Source: Exiguobacterium qingdaonense (lineage in GTDB: Bacteria > Bacillota > Bacilli > Exiguobacteriales > Exiguobacteriaceae). From it: DNA of 64,000 bases. Below the pieces are notes generated by a model. The model saw only the letters and a program-made list of their open reading frames with translations. It made no database searches and was not told the origin of the DNA. Within the stretch, counting starts at the first letter, position 1; each line of letters begins with the position of its first letter. The stretch lies in the NCBI RefSeq assembly GCF_018617855.1, contig NZ_JACSKY010000005.1, positions 118,909 to 182,908 of the forward strand, read 5' to 3'. Below are positions 8,022-16,201 of the stretch, piece after piece. The position numbers were made by a program, and so were the translations under genes.

Positions 8022-8084
8022 TGTGATTTCCCTCCATAGGTTTAAAGTTTTTCCGCTCTTCCAAATCCTTTTGTCCGAGCATAC
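8022..8084 (-). promoter_or_regulatory. hag leader with probable CsrA binding sites
   Basis: The mRNA leader carries GGA motifs at AAAAGGATTTGGAAG (about 8072-8058) and within the Shine-Dalgarno TATGGAGGGAAAT (about 8037-8025). This two-site arrangement is that of the B. subtilis hag leader, where CsrA blocks translation and FliW relieves it; fliW and csrA are present at 15.5-16.2 kb. Inference from motif and context. Confidence 0.55.
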
Positions 8085-8144
8085 AAGGTTTAGGCCGGCC
8101 CCTCACCTTGCATTGTTTGGAACGTTTTAGCGTTTCCATACTCT

Positions 8145-8171
8145 ATATCGGAGTCCATCACCATCTGTTTA
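8145..8171 (-). promoter_or_regulatory. Sigma-D promoter of hag
   Basis: Minus strand TAAA (8171-8168), 15-nt spacer, TCCGATAT (8152-8145): one mismatch to the sigma-D consensus TAAA-N15-GCCGATAT. It is about 125 nt upstream of the hag start and gives a long leader. The remainder of the 298-bp gap up to 8319 shows only an inverted repeat at about 8277-8315 that may end the former arcC unit. Confidence 0.85.
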
Positions 8172-8319
8172 GTCTTTTTGAAAAAAATCTTCTCATTTTG
8201 TGGATTTCTCTTCATTTCGTGTGATTCGACCAATTCTCGTTTGACGCCACTCTCTTTCCTATCACTCACGACACATCCCCCTCTCGGTATGATTGATTCG
8301 ATACCAAAAGGGGGACTCT

Positions 8320-8981
8320 TTAGTTCACCATGATTTCTTTCACAAATCTCGTTCCTGTCTTCCCTTCAATCGCCTCGCCAGCTCGTTCGAGCGACGTGAT
8401 GATGGCTTCACGAACTGGACTTGACATGACGAACGATAGGGCCGACTCTACTTTCGGCAACATACTCCCAGGAGGAAACTGTCCCTCTTGAATATATCGT
8501 CTCGCTTCTTCGATTGATACATGATGGAGACCGCACTGCGTCGGCTTTCCAAAATCGATTGCAACTTGATCAACGGCCGTCAAGATGAATAGGACGTCCA
8601 TATTTAGTTCTCGTGCGAGCAGTTCACTCGTCCGCTATCTTCAACGAAGACCATCCCTTTCTTTTCAAACCGCCCAACTTCATCTTTCTTGTAAAATTGG
8701 CCGATTGGCTTAGTCGGCTTTTGAAACGCCGAATCGTCAGAGTCGACGAGCGTCTGCGTCACGACCGAGGCGACCGCCTTGTCGATGCCGCGCTTTTGCA
8801 ATTCTTCGCGGAGCGCTTGCTGCAGGTGATAGCCGATATACCCTTGACTCATCGCCACGGCCTCCGCCATCGGAACGTTCGGCATCTGTTCGGCTTCATC
8901 AAATGCTTGGTGAATCATTCCCACTTGTGGCCCATTCCCGTGTGCGATCACGACCCCGTGTCCCGCTTCACAATGTGCCAT
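8320..8981 (-). pseudogene. arcC: Decayed carbamate kinase gene (arcC relic)
   Basis: Two consecutive frames carry carbamate kinase sequence. The upstream part (8981-8604) has EAGHGVVIAHGNGPQVG and GQFYKKDEVGRFEKKG, ending at VEDSGR; the downstream part (8601-8320, with its true remnant beginning at LLARELN near 8634) has MDVLFILTAVDQVAIDFGKP and the normal C-terminus. The N-terminal about 45 residues with the nucleotide-binding loop are missing, and a deletion after SGR removed roughly 75 codons and shifted the frame. Carbamate kinase is normally about 310 aa, so no functional enzyme can be made. Confidence 0.85.
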
Positions 8982-9047
8982 TCACGTATTGATGACTTTT
9001 CGAATGTCGATGCCAAGTGGTGTACCACGAAAGTCGAGTGTCGGGAT
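8982..9047 (-). pseudogene. Gene fragment upstream of arcC relic, possibly DUF1116 C-terminal piece
   Basis: A short open stretch reads IPTLDFRGTPLGIDIRKV and then a stop, abutting the truncated start of the arcC relic. The GTPLGIDIRKV pattern is reminiscent of DUF1116 (YahG-like) proteins, which are often encoded next to FdrA and carbamate kinase in purine/allantoin degradation clusters. If so, this is the deletion scar of such a cluster. The family assignment is tentative. Confidence 0.35.
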
Positions 9048-9049
9048 GG

Positions 9050-9094
9050 AGAAGAAAAAACAAGGAGCGTCACCCTTGATTGGGACGACGCTCC
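9050..9094 (-). terminator. Terminator of the chemoreceptor gene
   Basis: Stem GGAGCGTC/GACGCTCC with a TTGTTTTTT run following on the minus strand, about 85 nt after the chemoreceptor stop. Confidence 0.7.
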
Positions 9095-9178
9095 TCTGTT
9101 CAAAATTGTTTTGAGTTTTTCAGTACCTTCTTAAATATTGGCTTCTCATTACCGACCAACAATGAGATAAGTCATTTC

Positions 9179-10471
9179 CTACACTTCCACCTTCACTTGC
9201 CCCGTCTCATTCTGCAAACTCTCCGCAACCCGAACGAGCTCTGTCATCGCCCCATTCACTTCACCAAGACTTGCCGCTTGCTGGCTCGCCGCTGACGTCA
9301 CTTCATTCGCATAACGCGATGCCTCTTCGACCATGCCGACGATGCCTGCCGAGTTCGTCACGACCGAATCGATTTGACCGCGTGAGTCATCGAGGAGTGA
9401 ATCGACCGAATGGACATGGCTGTATACTTCATTTGCCGAGTTGTGGATCGACGCGAACGCACCGCCTGCTTGTTCAACTAAACCGACACCTGTCTCCACT
9501 TCTGCTTTCACGTTCGCCATCGACGATGACGTATCGCCAACGAGACGTTTCACGTCGACGATGAGATCTGTGATTTCTTGAGTCGAGTTCGCTGTTTGTT
9601 CCGCGAGCTTTTTCACTTCTGCCGCAACGACTGCGAATCCACGTCCATGCTCACCGGCACGTGCCGCTTCAATCGATGCGTTCAAGGCAAGCAAGTTCGT
9701 TTGTGCCGAGATGTCACTGATGACATCCGTAATACGTGAGATCTCACCAGTCATTTCTGTCAACTGGCTGTTGAGTGTCGAGGATTGCTCCACTTTCCCA
9801 GCAATCGCATGCATCGCGTTGACGGAAGACGAGGCGAGGCCTTTCCCGCTCTCCGCTTCTTGTTGCATCTCGCTCGCCGAATCAAGCGCCGACGACATCT
9901 CTTGGCGGATGCTCTCCATCGTCCGTGCGACCGCTCCGAGTAAGTCCATCGAGTTATACGTCGCACTGACGTTGTCCTCTAACATCTTGTTGAGCGAATC
10001 CATCGCCGAACGGATGCTTTCGCCGGCAACATTTCCTTCTTGTACGGAAGCTGCAATCTCTTGTGCCGAACCTGTCAATTGGTCTGCTGTGTAACGCATG
10101 TTCGTGCCTTGTTCCCGAAGGTGTTCAACCATGTTGTCCATCGACAAGAGCAGACGTCCCATCTCTGAACGATCTGTCGTCTTCTCGCTTGCGAACTGTA
10201 CCGTCAAGTCGCCGTTCCCGACCTCGACCGCTTTTTCAGACGCCATCTCGACCGCCTTCAATGGACGACGGGCGATCAAATAGATGACGATTCCGCCGAG
10301 TGACGAGATGAGTAACGCCACGACCGTACCGACGAGCATGACCTGTCCTTGCTCCATGTCGAGTTCAGTCAACAAGAGTAACGTGATGTAGCCGACCGCC
10401 CCGCCTGTAACAAAGGATGTGACCAAAATCCATGCAAGCAATTGCGTCGTAAAGTTTTTAAATACTTTCAC
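9179..10471 (-). CDS. Methyl-accepting chemotaxis protein without periplasmic sensor domain
   Basis: 430-aa chemoreceptor. Two transmembrane helices (about residues 7-28 and 38-60) are joined by only about ten extracytoplasmic residues, followed by a HAMP-like linker and the long methyl-accepting coiled coil. The hairpin tip is classical: [22 protein letters not shown] (about 240-262). With no ligand domain it probably senses a membrane or cytoplasmic signal. The start is a GTG 8 nt after AGGAGG; the frame runs 15 codons further upstream without a better site. It signals to CheA/CheW, not encoded here. A weak sigma-D-like GACGATAT lies upstream. Confidence 0.9.
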   Translation of the reverse strand: MKVFKNFTTQLLAWILVTSFVTGGAVGYITLLLLTELDMEQGQVMLVGTVVALLISSLGGIVIYLIARRPLKAVEMASEKAVEVGNGDLTVQFASEKTTDRSEMGRLLLSMDNMVEHLREQGTNMRYTADQLTGSAQEIAASVQEGNVAGESIRSAMDSLNKMLEDNVSATYNSMDLLGAVARTMESIRQEMSSALDSASEMQQEAESGKGLASSSVNAMHAIAGKVEQSSTLNSQLTEMTGEISRITDVISDISAQTNLLALNASIEAARAGEHGRGFAVVAAEVKKLAEQTANSTQEITDLIVDVKRLVGDTSSSMANVKAEVETGVGLVEQAGGAFASIHNSANEVYSHVHSVDSLLDDSRGQIDSVVTNSAGIVGMVEEASRYANEVTSAASQQAASLGEVNGAMTELVRVAESLQNETGQVKVEV

Positions 10472-10559
10472 TGTGTGTTCCTCCTCATTGTGTTCATCAC
10501 TTACTATATCGTCCATTTTCCAAAGAATGTATAGCGTTTTCAGTTGAACGTTTGGTCAA

Positions 10560-10590
10560 TGAAAAAACGTACCCCGTAAAGGAGTACGTT
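10560..10590 (-). terminator. Terminator of GNAT/membrane protein operon
   Basis: Stem AACGTAC/GTACGTT with TTTTTTC downstream on the minus strand. Confidence 0.7.
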
Positions 10591-10593
10591 CCG

Positions 10594-10917
10594 TCAAAAC
10601 GCTTCATCGTCACGTTCGACGTGCGCCAGACGGCGTGGCGTCGTCGCCGCATCAATCGCGAGCGTGATCGCTGCCGCCCAGTGGAGCATCATTCCGACAA
10701 ACGGGATAATGCCGAGGACCGACGCCGCAATTCCGACTGCCGCCCCGTACGAGAATCGATTCAGTCGAGTGAACGACAGAATCAATACGATCACGTGGTA
10801 CACGAACATGAATCCGAGGGGAGAATAGCCCATACTGATGATAAACAGACCACCGAGAAGTGGGATTCCGAGAAATGCTTCAAACGCCGCGCCGAGCCAT
10901 TTCATATTTTTCACCAT
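10594..10917 (-). CDS. Hypothetical membrane protein
   Basis: 107 aa with three or four hydrophobic segments (about residues 8-28, 32-48, 58-80 and 82-92) and a charged C-terminal tail (RRLAHVERDDEAF). No family recognised. Start is the ATG after GAGGTGAATCAC; the gene follows the acetyltransferase stop by 10 nt, so the two form an operon. Confidence 0.65.
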   Translation of the reverse strand: MVKNMKWLGAAFEAFLGIPLLGGLFIISMGYSPLGFMFVYHVIVLILSFTRLNRFSYGAAVGIAASVLGIIPFVGMMLHWAAAITLAIDAATTPRRLAHVERDDEAF

Positions 10918-10927
10918 GTGATTCACC

Positions 10928-11755
10928 TCATATTTCGATCATATAAAACTCATAGCCGCCATTTTCCGCAAAACCGGCACGTTTATAAATCTCGAGCGCC
11001 GCCTTGTTTTCCGTCTCGACATCGAGCTCGACTTTCGTCCGGCCCATGCGGAACAACTGCTGGACCATCTGCTTCAACATTTTCGTGCCGTAGCCCTTGC
11101 CTTGCTCACCCGCTTTGACACCGAACGCGTGGATGCTCGCCGCATCCTCATCTACGAGAAGAGCACGGATAATGCCGATCGGCTTGCCGTCGACTTCCCC
11201 GATGTACGTCACACGGTCCGGTGTGTCGATTTGTTGATAGATGTTCTCCGTCACATCGACCGGGTCGCCGAACGCCTCGCTGAGCGTCGCGATGATGAGC
11301 GGGCGGTCGTCTGCCGTCGCCTCACGTAGCGATACCTCATCCGACTTCAAGAAGAGCTCCGCCTTTTTCAAGACGAGATTGTATTCCGAGAACTGGTACG
11401 TCGCCTGAAGATGTTCGAGTACCGCCTTCCCAGATGCCGAGTTTCGGTCGATGACGAACGTGAACGCTTCGCAACCGTTCAGTTTCGCGTCCTGTTTCGC
11501 CGTCTCGAGAAGTGCCGTGAAGACACCTTGTTTCCGATATTCAGGGTGGACGAGTGCATTCACCTCATACTCGTTCGGGAGATACGGGAAGAGCATGAGA
11601 TAGCCGACGAGCGTCTCCCCGTCGTATACCGCATAATCGTTCTGACCGACCGACTCATGACCGACTTTGACATCAATCTTGTCGTTTGCGTTGACCGCCT
11701 GTTCTAACGCTTTGACGTCATCTGCCTGTCTTACTTCTTCTACTGTCCAATTCAT
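10928..11755 (-). CDS. Two-domain GNAT N-acetyltransferase
   Basis: 275 aa with two GNAT folds. The N-terminal half (about 1-125) has YEVNALVHPEYRKQGVFTAL with the acetyl-CoA loop partly changed (RKQGV); the C-terminal half (about 130-275) has the clearer IHAFGVKAGEQGKGYGTKML loop (Q/RxxGxG) and a final ALEIYKRAGF motif. Such tandem GNATs usually have one active domain, probably the C-terminal one here. Substrate unknown. First gene of a two-gene operon. Confidence 0.85.
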   Translation of the reverse strand: MNWTVEEVRQADDVKALEQAVNANDKIDVKVGHESVGQNDYAVYDGETLVGYLMLFPYLPNEYEVNALVHPEYRKQGVFTALLETAKQDAKLNGCEAFTFVIDRNSASGKAVLEHLQATYQFSEYNLVLKKAELFLKSDEVSLREATADDRPLIIATLSEAFGDPVDVTENIYQQIDTPDRVTYIGEVDGKPIGIIRALLVDEDAASIHAFGVKAGEQGKGYGTKMLKQMVQQLFRMGRTKVELDVETENKAALEIYKRAGFAENGGYEFYMIEI

Positions 11756-11785
11756 TCACATCACCTCATCTGTATTGTAGCACAA

Positions 11786-11810
11786 AGGAAAAAGCCCGCC
11801 GTAGCGAGCC
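11786..11810 (-). terminator. Terminator of 161-aa membrane-anchored protein gene
   Basis: GCTCGC-TACG-GCGGGC stem-loop followed by TTTTTCC on the minus strand. Confidence 0.65.
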
Positions 11811-11822
11811 CACTTACGAGAC

Positions 11823-12308
11823 TTATAACGTCCGAAACTCTAGCTCAGGGAGCGTCCCGATCAACTCGGCAATCTCATCCGTATGTGCCTCGGCACCCGG
11901 GACGGCCTCGGTCGGTTCGACCCAGAAGAACGTCTTATCGTTCGCCCCGAGGTAGTTGCCGTATCCGACCTCTGTCGCGAATGCCTCTTCCGTCAACTCA
12001 CGGTCGATCAAGTCCAGGTGGAACAGCAGTTGGTCGTCCCCGTCTTCGACATCATAGTACAAATCGAACGTGCCGTAGCTCTTCGTGTCCCCGATGTCGA
12101 CGACATCTTGCGCCTTCTCGATATAGACGTCCCCCCGCTCGATCGCCTCGACGATTTTTGACGGTAAGACGATCTCATAGCCGAGCTCACGGTCACGAAT
12201 CGTCTGCGTCGTATCCTCGGTCCGCCCTCGGGACGAGACGACACCGACCGTCGCCACCAATGCACCTGTCACACCGAGCGCGAGCGCCCATCTCATCGAT
12301 TTGTTCAC
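11823..12308 (-). CDS. Membrane-anchored or secreted hypothetical protein
   Basis: 161 aa. An N-terminal hydrophobic segment (about residues 6-26) behind basic residues acts as signal peptide or anchor; the rest is an acidic soluble domain (LGYEIVLPSKIVEAIERG, then DLYYDVEDGDDQLLFHLD). No family recognised. Start is a GTG 8 nt after GGGAG. It is read divergently from the gene at 12465. Confidence 0.6.
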   Translation of the reverse strand: MNKSMRWALALGVTGALVATVGVVSSRGRTEDTTQTIRDRELGYEIVLPSKIVEAIERGDVYIEKAQDVVDIGDTKSYGTFDLYYDVEDGDDQLLFHLDLIDRELTEEAFATEVGYGNYLGANDKTFFWVEPTEAVPGAEAHTDEIAELIGTLPELEFRTL

Positions 12309-12401
12309 AAGAACCACTCCCTATTTGTTTATATCCTCACTTGATTATCCCATAAGTCGATGACTTTTCATTAAATATTCTGAAAAAATGTTTCCCCTTA
12401 C

Positions 12402-12431
12402 ATTGACGACTGTCCGTCAATCCCATACGAT
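12402..12431 (+). promoter_or_regulatory. Sigma-A promoter with overlapping inverted repeat
   Basis: TTGACG (12403-12408), 17-nt spacer and TACGAT (12426-12431) form a sigma-A promoter 34 nt before the gene at 12465. The -35 is embedded in a 20-bp inverted repeat ATTGACG-N6-CGTCAAT (12402-12421), a typical repressor operator shape. Confidence 0.6.
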
Positions 12432-12464
12432 GGTAATAACGTACTATAGAAAAGAGGAACTGAC

Positions 12465-12959
12465 ATGTCTAACGAAACTACTTTGACGCGCGCCCAGCTC
12501 GACGCGCTCTTGAAAAACGTCTTCGCCCTTCAAATCCCGGTCATCGAGAAATTCATGACGGATTTATTTAAGCAGTATGTCTCGACGGCATCCACGTTCA
12601 AACAGGATATGGACACGATGAAAGCGACAGACTGGCATAAACACTATTTCGGTCAAAAAGTGATGCCGCACCTCTTCATCGAGAACCTCGGCTTTGGCGC
12701 ATCATTCCGCCATCAAGGTCAAGAGAAGGTCGTCAACATCCCGGAGAACATGACGGTCGTCAAACCGGACTCGGACGCACAAATCAAAGAGATTCTAGAA
12801 AATCTCGACAAGACGCTCGCGTCGATGGACGGCGTCAAAAACAAAGGGCTGGTCAAAAAGTTCTATAAAGAGACGCTCGAACTCATCTGCCAACTCGGTA
12901 GCCGTACCGGTATGATGGATGACTTCTATGACAAAGTAAAAGGCAGTCTCACGTCCTGA
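12465..12959 (+). CDS. Hypothetical soluble protein
   Basis: 164 aa, mostly helical, no membrane segment or signal peptide. Hydrophobic heptads at the start (ALQIPVIEKFMTDLFKQY) and a Lys-rich end. Not assigned to a family. AAGAGGAAC precedes the ATG by 5-6 nt, and a good promoter and terminator frame it as a single-gene unit, possibly controlled by a repressor at the inverted repeat over its -35. Confidence 0.7.
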   Translation: MSNETTLTRAQLDALLKNVFALQIPVIEKFMTDLFKQYVSTASTFKQDMDTMKATDWHKHYFGQKVMPHLFIENLGFGASFRHQGQEKVVNIPENMTVVKPDSDAQIKEILENLDKTLASMDGVKNKGLVKKFYKETLELICQLGSRTGMMDDFYDKVKGSLTS

Positions 12960-12966
12960 TCCATCA

Positions 12967-12998
12967 CCTCTCGCCTCTCGTATAGGCGAGGGTTTTTT
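12967..12998 (+). terminator. Terminator of 164-aa protein gene
   Basis: Stem CTCGCCT/AGGCGAG followed by GGTTTTTT on the plus strand; overlaps the last bases of the convergent monooxygenase gene. Confidence 0.8.
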
Positions 12999-13284
12999 AT
13001 GTCCGCAGTTCGAGCGCGGCGACCCGCTCCACCCGATCGAGGATTGGTTTCGCCTGATCGATATATTCCTTCACCTCAGGTAGTGATAACGACGCCGCAT
13101 GAGCCTCCTCACTACGCCATACCTCATAGATGAAGACCGTGTCCGCCTCGTCGAGCGATACATGGACCCGATACGATTCACAGTCCGCTGTCGCCTCCAT
13201 CTCACGCGCCGCTTCCGACAGAATCGCCACGAGCCTGTCGCGTTGCCCCTTTTGCGTGACCATCTTCCCAATCAATGCATACAT
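12997..13284 (-). CDS. Antibiotic biosynthesis monooxygenase (ABM) family protein
   Basis: 95 aa, the size of single ABM-domain ferredoxin-like proteins. The family pattern is visible: a short opening strand (MYALIGKMVTQKGQRD), central ESYRVHVSLDEADTVFIYE and WRSEEAHAASLSLPEVKEY. Relatives are heme- or quinol-acting monooxygenases such as YgiN types; the exact substrate cannot be told. GGGAGGATGAGGG precedes the ATG. Confidence 0.8.
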   Translation of the reverse strand: MYALIGKMVTQKGQRDRLVAILSEAAREMEATADCESYRVHVSLDEADTVFIYEVWRSEEAHAASLSLPEVKEYIDQAKPILDRVERVAALELRT

Positions 13285-13402
13285 CCCTCATCCTCCCCTT
13301 TCTCTTGCCTCGTCTCATTCCACTTTCCATGTCAGATTTCCTGCTTTGGCGGTTCATATGTCTCTTTGCTATACTGAAGGAAATGAAAAGGGGGCAACAC
13401 GT

Positions 13403-14317
13403 ATGCAGCGTACACCCATGCCTTCCCCGACACCAGAGGAAGTGCGGCGCTTAAAGCGCGAACATAATCCGATCAAGGCGTCCGAGCTGTTTGCGAAAGC
13501 CGTCCTCTTGCTACTCGGCTCCCTCATCTTCGCCGTGGGACTAGAGGCGTTCCTCGTCCCGAATCAGATTATCGACGGCGGGATTGTCGGCGTTTCGATC
13601 ATCGTGTCGTATCTGACTGAAACGAAGCTCGCCATCTGGCTCGTCTTGTTCAACTTGCCGTTCATCTATTTCGGCTATCGACAAATCGGGAAGACGTTCG
13701 CCGTCGTCACGTTGACGGCGATCCTGCTCATGTCGGCCTTCACCATCGTCTTCCATAACATGAAACCGTTCACGGACGACCTGTTGTTATCGACCGTTTT
13801 CGGCGGTTTTTTACTCGGGGCCGGGATCGGGCTCGTCATCCGGGCCGGTGGATCACTCGACGGGACGGAGATTCTCGCCGTGTCCTTCACGAATCGGTTG
13901 CCGTTTTCGGTCGGGGAGATCGTCATGTTCTTCAACATCTTCATCCTCGGGACGGCCGGGTTCGTCTTCAGCTGGGACCGGGCGATGTACTCCCTATTGA
14001 CATATTTCATCGCCTTTAAGACGATCGATGTCGTCTTGGAAGGGATCGATCAATCGAAGGCGGCATGGATCATCACGACCGCTCCTGAAGAGATCGGACA
14101 GGCCATCATGGACCGACTCGGCCGAGGGGTGACGTACTTACACGGAGAAGGTGCCTTCTCCGGAGACGGGAAGAAAGTCGTCTTCACGGTCATCAGCCGA
14201 CTCGAAGAGACGAAACTGAAAGACATCCTCGATGACTATGACGAGACGGCATTCCTCGCCGTCGGTAACATTCATGACGTCCGGGGTGGACAGTTCAAGA
14301 AAAAAAACATTCACTAA
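13403..14317 (+). CDS. YitT family membrane protein (DUF161/DUF2179)
   Basis: 304 aa. An N-terminal cytoplasmic tail, then five or six transmembrane segments (about residues 28-210) with the YitT signature PNQIIDGGIVGVSI and GGSLDGTEILA, then a C-terminal soluble DUF2179 domain (about 215-300). Function of the family is unresolved. The start is the ATG 8 nt after AAAAGGGGG; the frame is open far upstream but without a site. Confidence 0.9.
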   Translation: MQRTPMPSPTPEEVRRLKREHNPIKASELFAKAVLLLLGSLIFAVGLEAFLVPNQIIDGGIVGVSIIVSYLTETKLAIWLVLFNLPFIYFGYRQIGKTFAVVTLTAILLMSAFTIVFHNMKPFTDDLLLSTVFGGFLLGAGIGLVIRAGGSLDGTEILAVSFTNRLPFSVGEIVMFFNIFILGTAGFVFSWDRAMYSLLTYFIAFKTIDVVLEGIDQSKAAWIITTAPEEIGQAIMDRLGRGVTYLHGEGAFSGDGKKVVFTVISRLEETKLKDILDDYDETAFLAVGNIHDVRGGQFKKKNIH

Positions 14318-14324
14318 ACGTGAA

Positions 14325-14372
14325 ATCCCCTATAACCGTTGGACAGGATTCGCCAACGGTTATAGGGGAATT
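14325..14372. terminator. Bidirectional terminator between yitT-like and GGDEF genes
   Basis: Long inverted repeat CCCCTATAACCGTTGG/CCAACGGTTATAGGGG with a GACAGGATTCG loop and AAATTTTC-type tracts; serves both convergent genes. Confidence 0.85.
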
Positions 14373-14373
14373 T

Positions 14374-15429
14374 TCATGCAAACCTAACCTGGTCTCGACC
14401 ATTTCGCTTCGCCACGTAAAGCGCCTCATCCGCTCGCTCGAACACGACCATGCTCGGTTCGTGTCCCGCGACCGCCGCCCCGATGGAGACGGTCATCGGG
14501 ATGACCTCGTCTTGAAAGGTGAATGTCGTATGTCGCACCGTCTGCACGATGTCTTCTGCCACCTTTTCCATACCTTCACTACCTTCGATGACGAGCAAAA
14601 ACTCTTCTCCGCCATATCTTCCGACAAACCCAGATGGCGGACAACTCCGCTCCAATGTCTGTCCGATCTGACGTAACGCCGCATCCCCCGCCAAATGCCC
14701 ATACGTGTCATTCAATTGCTTGAAATGGTCGACATCGATGACCAATAGCGACCACGGCTTCCCGGACATCTCCAAGTCGTTCATGTGTTCAAGTGTCCGA
14801 TATCGGTTCGGCAGCCCCGTCAATTCATCGATGGTCGCCCGATGCGTATGTAATAGATACATCCAGAGATGCGTCTCGAGCTTCTTCGAGCCCCAATAAC
14901 AGAGCCATGCCCCGAGCGACAACATAAGGAAGTACGGGACGAACACGTGGAGGAATACAGTTTGATCCACACTCGCGGTCACCTGGATCAAAACGAGGAG
15001 CGCACCAAACCCGACATAGATGGCGTACCCTCTTCCCCGATGAATCGGGAAGCGTGACACGACGAGAGAGAATAAGTAAAAGACGATAAACATGAAGATC
15101 GCGTCAACGAACGGGGCGCTCATCCCGTGGATCGTCATGCGGCCGATGAAGATGAGACCGAGCGTGACGATTGTCCCGAACGGACCAGCGTACGCGGCCG
15201 AGAGCGCAATCGGAATGAGTCGAAGGTCGATTCGTGCGTCACCGAGTTCGATGGCATTGATGCTTAACAGGATGGCCGTCAACCCGTTCGACACCCCGAA
15301 CCAAAATCGGACGAACCGCGGTGAGGTCGGTTGAATCGGCAAGACCGTCCGCATCACGTAGAGCGTGAGTGACGTGAATAAAAAGAGAAGACTAATATTG
15401 ATTACAAAGTGGTTGATGACGACTCCCAC
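14374..15429 (-). CDS. Membrane diguanylate cyclase (GGDEF)
   Basis: 351 aa. Six predicted transmembrane helices (about residues 5-185) resembling a 5TMR-LYT/MASE-type sensor, with ARIDLRLIPIALSAAYAGP in the second loop. The GGDEF domain (about 190-351) has DELTGLPNRY, DVDHFKQLNDTYGH and the active-site GGEEF, all needed to join two GTP into cyclic di-GMP. No RxxD inhibitory site is seen just before GGEEF, so product inhibition may be absent. Start is a GTG after GGAGGGG. Lies between csrA and yitT, so cyclic di-GMP made here could act on motility. Confidence 0.9.
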   Translation of the reverse strand: MGVVINHFVINISLLFLFTSLTLYVMRTVLPIQPTSPRFVRFWFGVSNGLTAILLSINAIELGDARIDLRLIPIALSAAYAGPFGTIVTLGLIFIGRMTIHGMSAPFVDAIFMFIVFYLFSLVVSRFPIHRGRGYAIYVGFGALLVLIQVTASVDQTVFLHVFVPYFLMLSLGAWLCYWGSKKLETHLWMYLLHTHRATIDELTGLPNRYRTLEHMNDLEMSGKPWSLLVIDVDHFKQLNDTYGHLAGDAALRQIGQTLERSCPPSGFVGRYGGEEFLLVIEGSEGMEKVAEDIVQTVRHTTFTFQDEVIPMTVSIGAAVAGHEPSMVVFERADEALYVAKRNGRDQVRFA

Positions 15430-15506
15430 CGTTTCCCCTCCTTTCGTTCCGTTTCCATCCTATCCCAACCTACCGAGCACTGTCACTCCCAAAGATTGAT
15501 TTTATA

Positions 15507-15535
15507 GAAAAAGTCGAAAGCTCACGCTTCCGACT
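15507..15535 (-). terminator. Terminator overlapping the csrA 3' end
   Basis: Minus strand AGTCGGAAGC-GTGA-GCTTTCGACT then TTTTTC. The stem starts inside the last csrA codons, so the stop codon lies in the loop. Confidence 0.8.
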
Positions 15536-15749
15536 GCTTTTGAATCATCTGCTTCATCAAGTTGGCACTGTTTCGTGCTGACTCGTTTTCTTCCTGCATT
15601 TGAATGTACACTTCATGACGATGGATGTCGATATGACGCGGGGCATCGATACCGAGCTTCACTTGATCGCCTTCGATGGCGAGCACCGTGAGCGTCACAT
15701 CGTCCCCGATATGAATCGCCTCGCCCTGTTTTCGTTTCAATACGAGCAT
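15522..15749 (-). CDS. csrA: Carbon storage regulator / translational repressor CsrA
   Basis: 75-aa RNA-binding dimer. The full CsrA pattern is present: [20 protein letters not shown], then [18 protein letters not shown] with the basic residues that contact GGA in RNA. In Bacillus CsrA blocks hag translation and is sequestered by FliW. Start codon coincides with the end of fliW (overlap of 1 nt), so they are translationally coupled, giving balanced amounts of regulator and antagonist. Confidence 0.95.
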   Translation of the reverse strand: MLVLKRKQGEAIHIGDDVTLTVLAIEGDQVKLGIDAPRHIDIHRHEVYIQMQEENESARNSANLMKQMIQKQSEA

Positions 15750-16186
15750 CAGCGCACCTCCGCTTTCGTGCCGCCGAGCGGATAACGGGCCGGATACGCA
15801 TCGTCTAGGATGACCTGTTTCCCGCGACGTTCCTTCGTCTCGATGACGATCGGCGCCTTCAAGTTGAGCGTCGACGATTCGAACGGTTCGCGAAGGGTGA
15901 CGATTGAATAGACCGAGACGTGTTCCGCCTCCTCGATCCCGAGCTGCTCCTTCGCGCCATCCGACAATTCGAACGCATAGTCCGACTTATGCCAGAACGG
16001 ATTCGTCACGACGAACGCGCATGCCTGTTCCTCGATCGACTGAAGCGACCAAAACGGCAACTCTTTTCCGTATGGGATCAATACGAATGTCTTCGACTCC
16101 GGGAATCCCGGAATCTCACTGACGAACGAGATCGTCTCCGCTTCATTTATTTCAATCTTGCCAAAGTAGTCTGTTTCAATGAACAT
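15749..16186 (-). CDS. fliW: Flagellar assembly factor FliW
   Basis: 145 aa, the family length. Recognisable FliW features: an opening [20 protein letters not shown] and the later [18 protein letters not shown]. FliW binds both flagellin and CsrA, so falling cytoplasmic flagellin frees FliW to remove CsrA from hag mRNA. Last-but-one gene of the flgN-to-csrA operon, 15 nt after yviE. Confidence 0.95.
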   Translation of the reverse strand: MFIETDYFGKIEINEAETISFVSEIPGFPESKTFVLIPYGKELPFWSLQSIEEQACAFVVTNPFWHKSDYAFELSDGAKEQLGIEEAEHVSVYSIVTLREPFESSTLNLKAPIVIETKERRGKQVILDDAYPARYPLGGTKAEVR

Positions 16187-16201
16187 GGATTGTCCTCACT
16201 T

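Noticed and set aside
10471..10516. Fifteen extra N-terminal residues of the chemoreceptor
   Set aside because: The AGGAGG ribosome site lies within this stretch and fits the GTG at 10471; the added residues are acidic and not part of the family.
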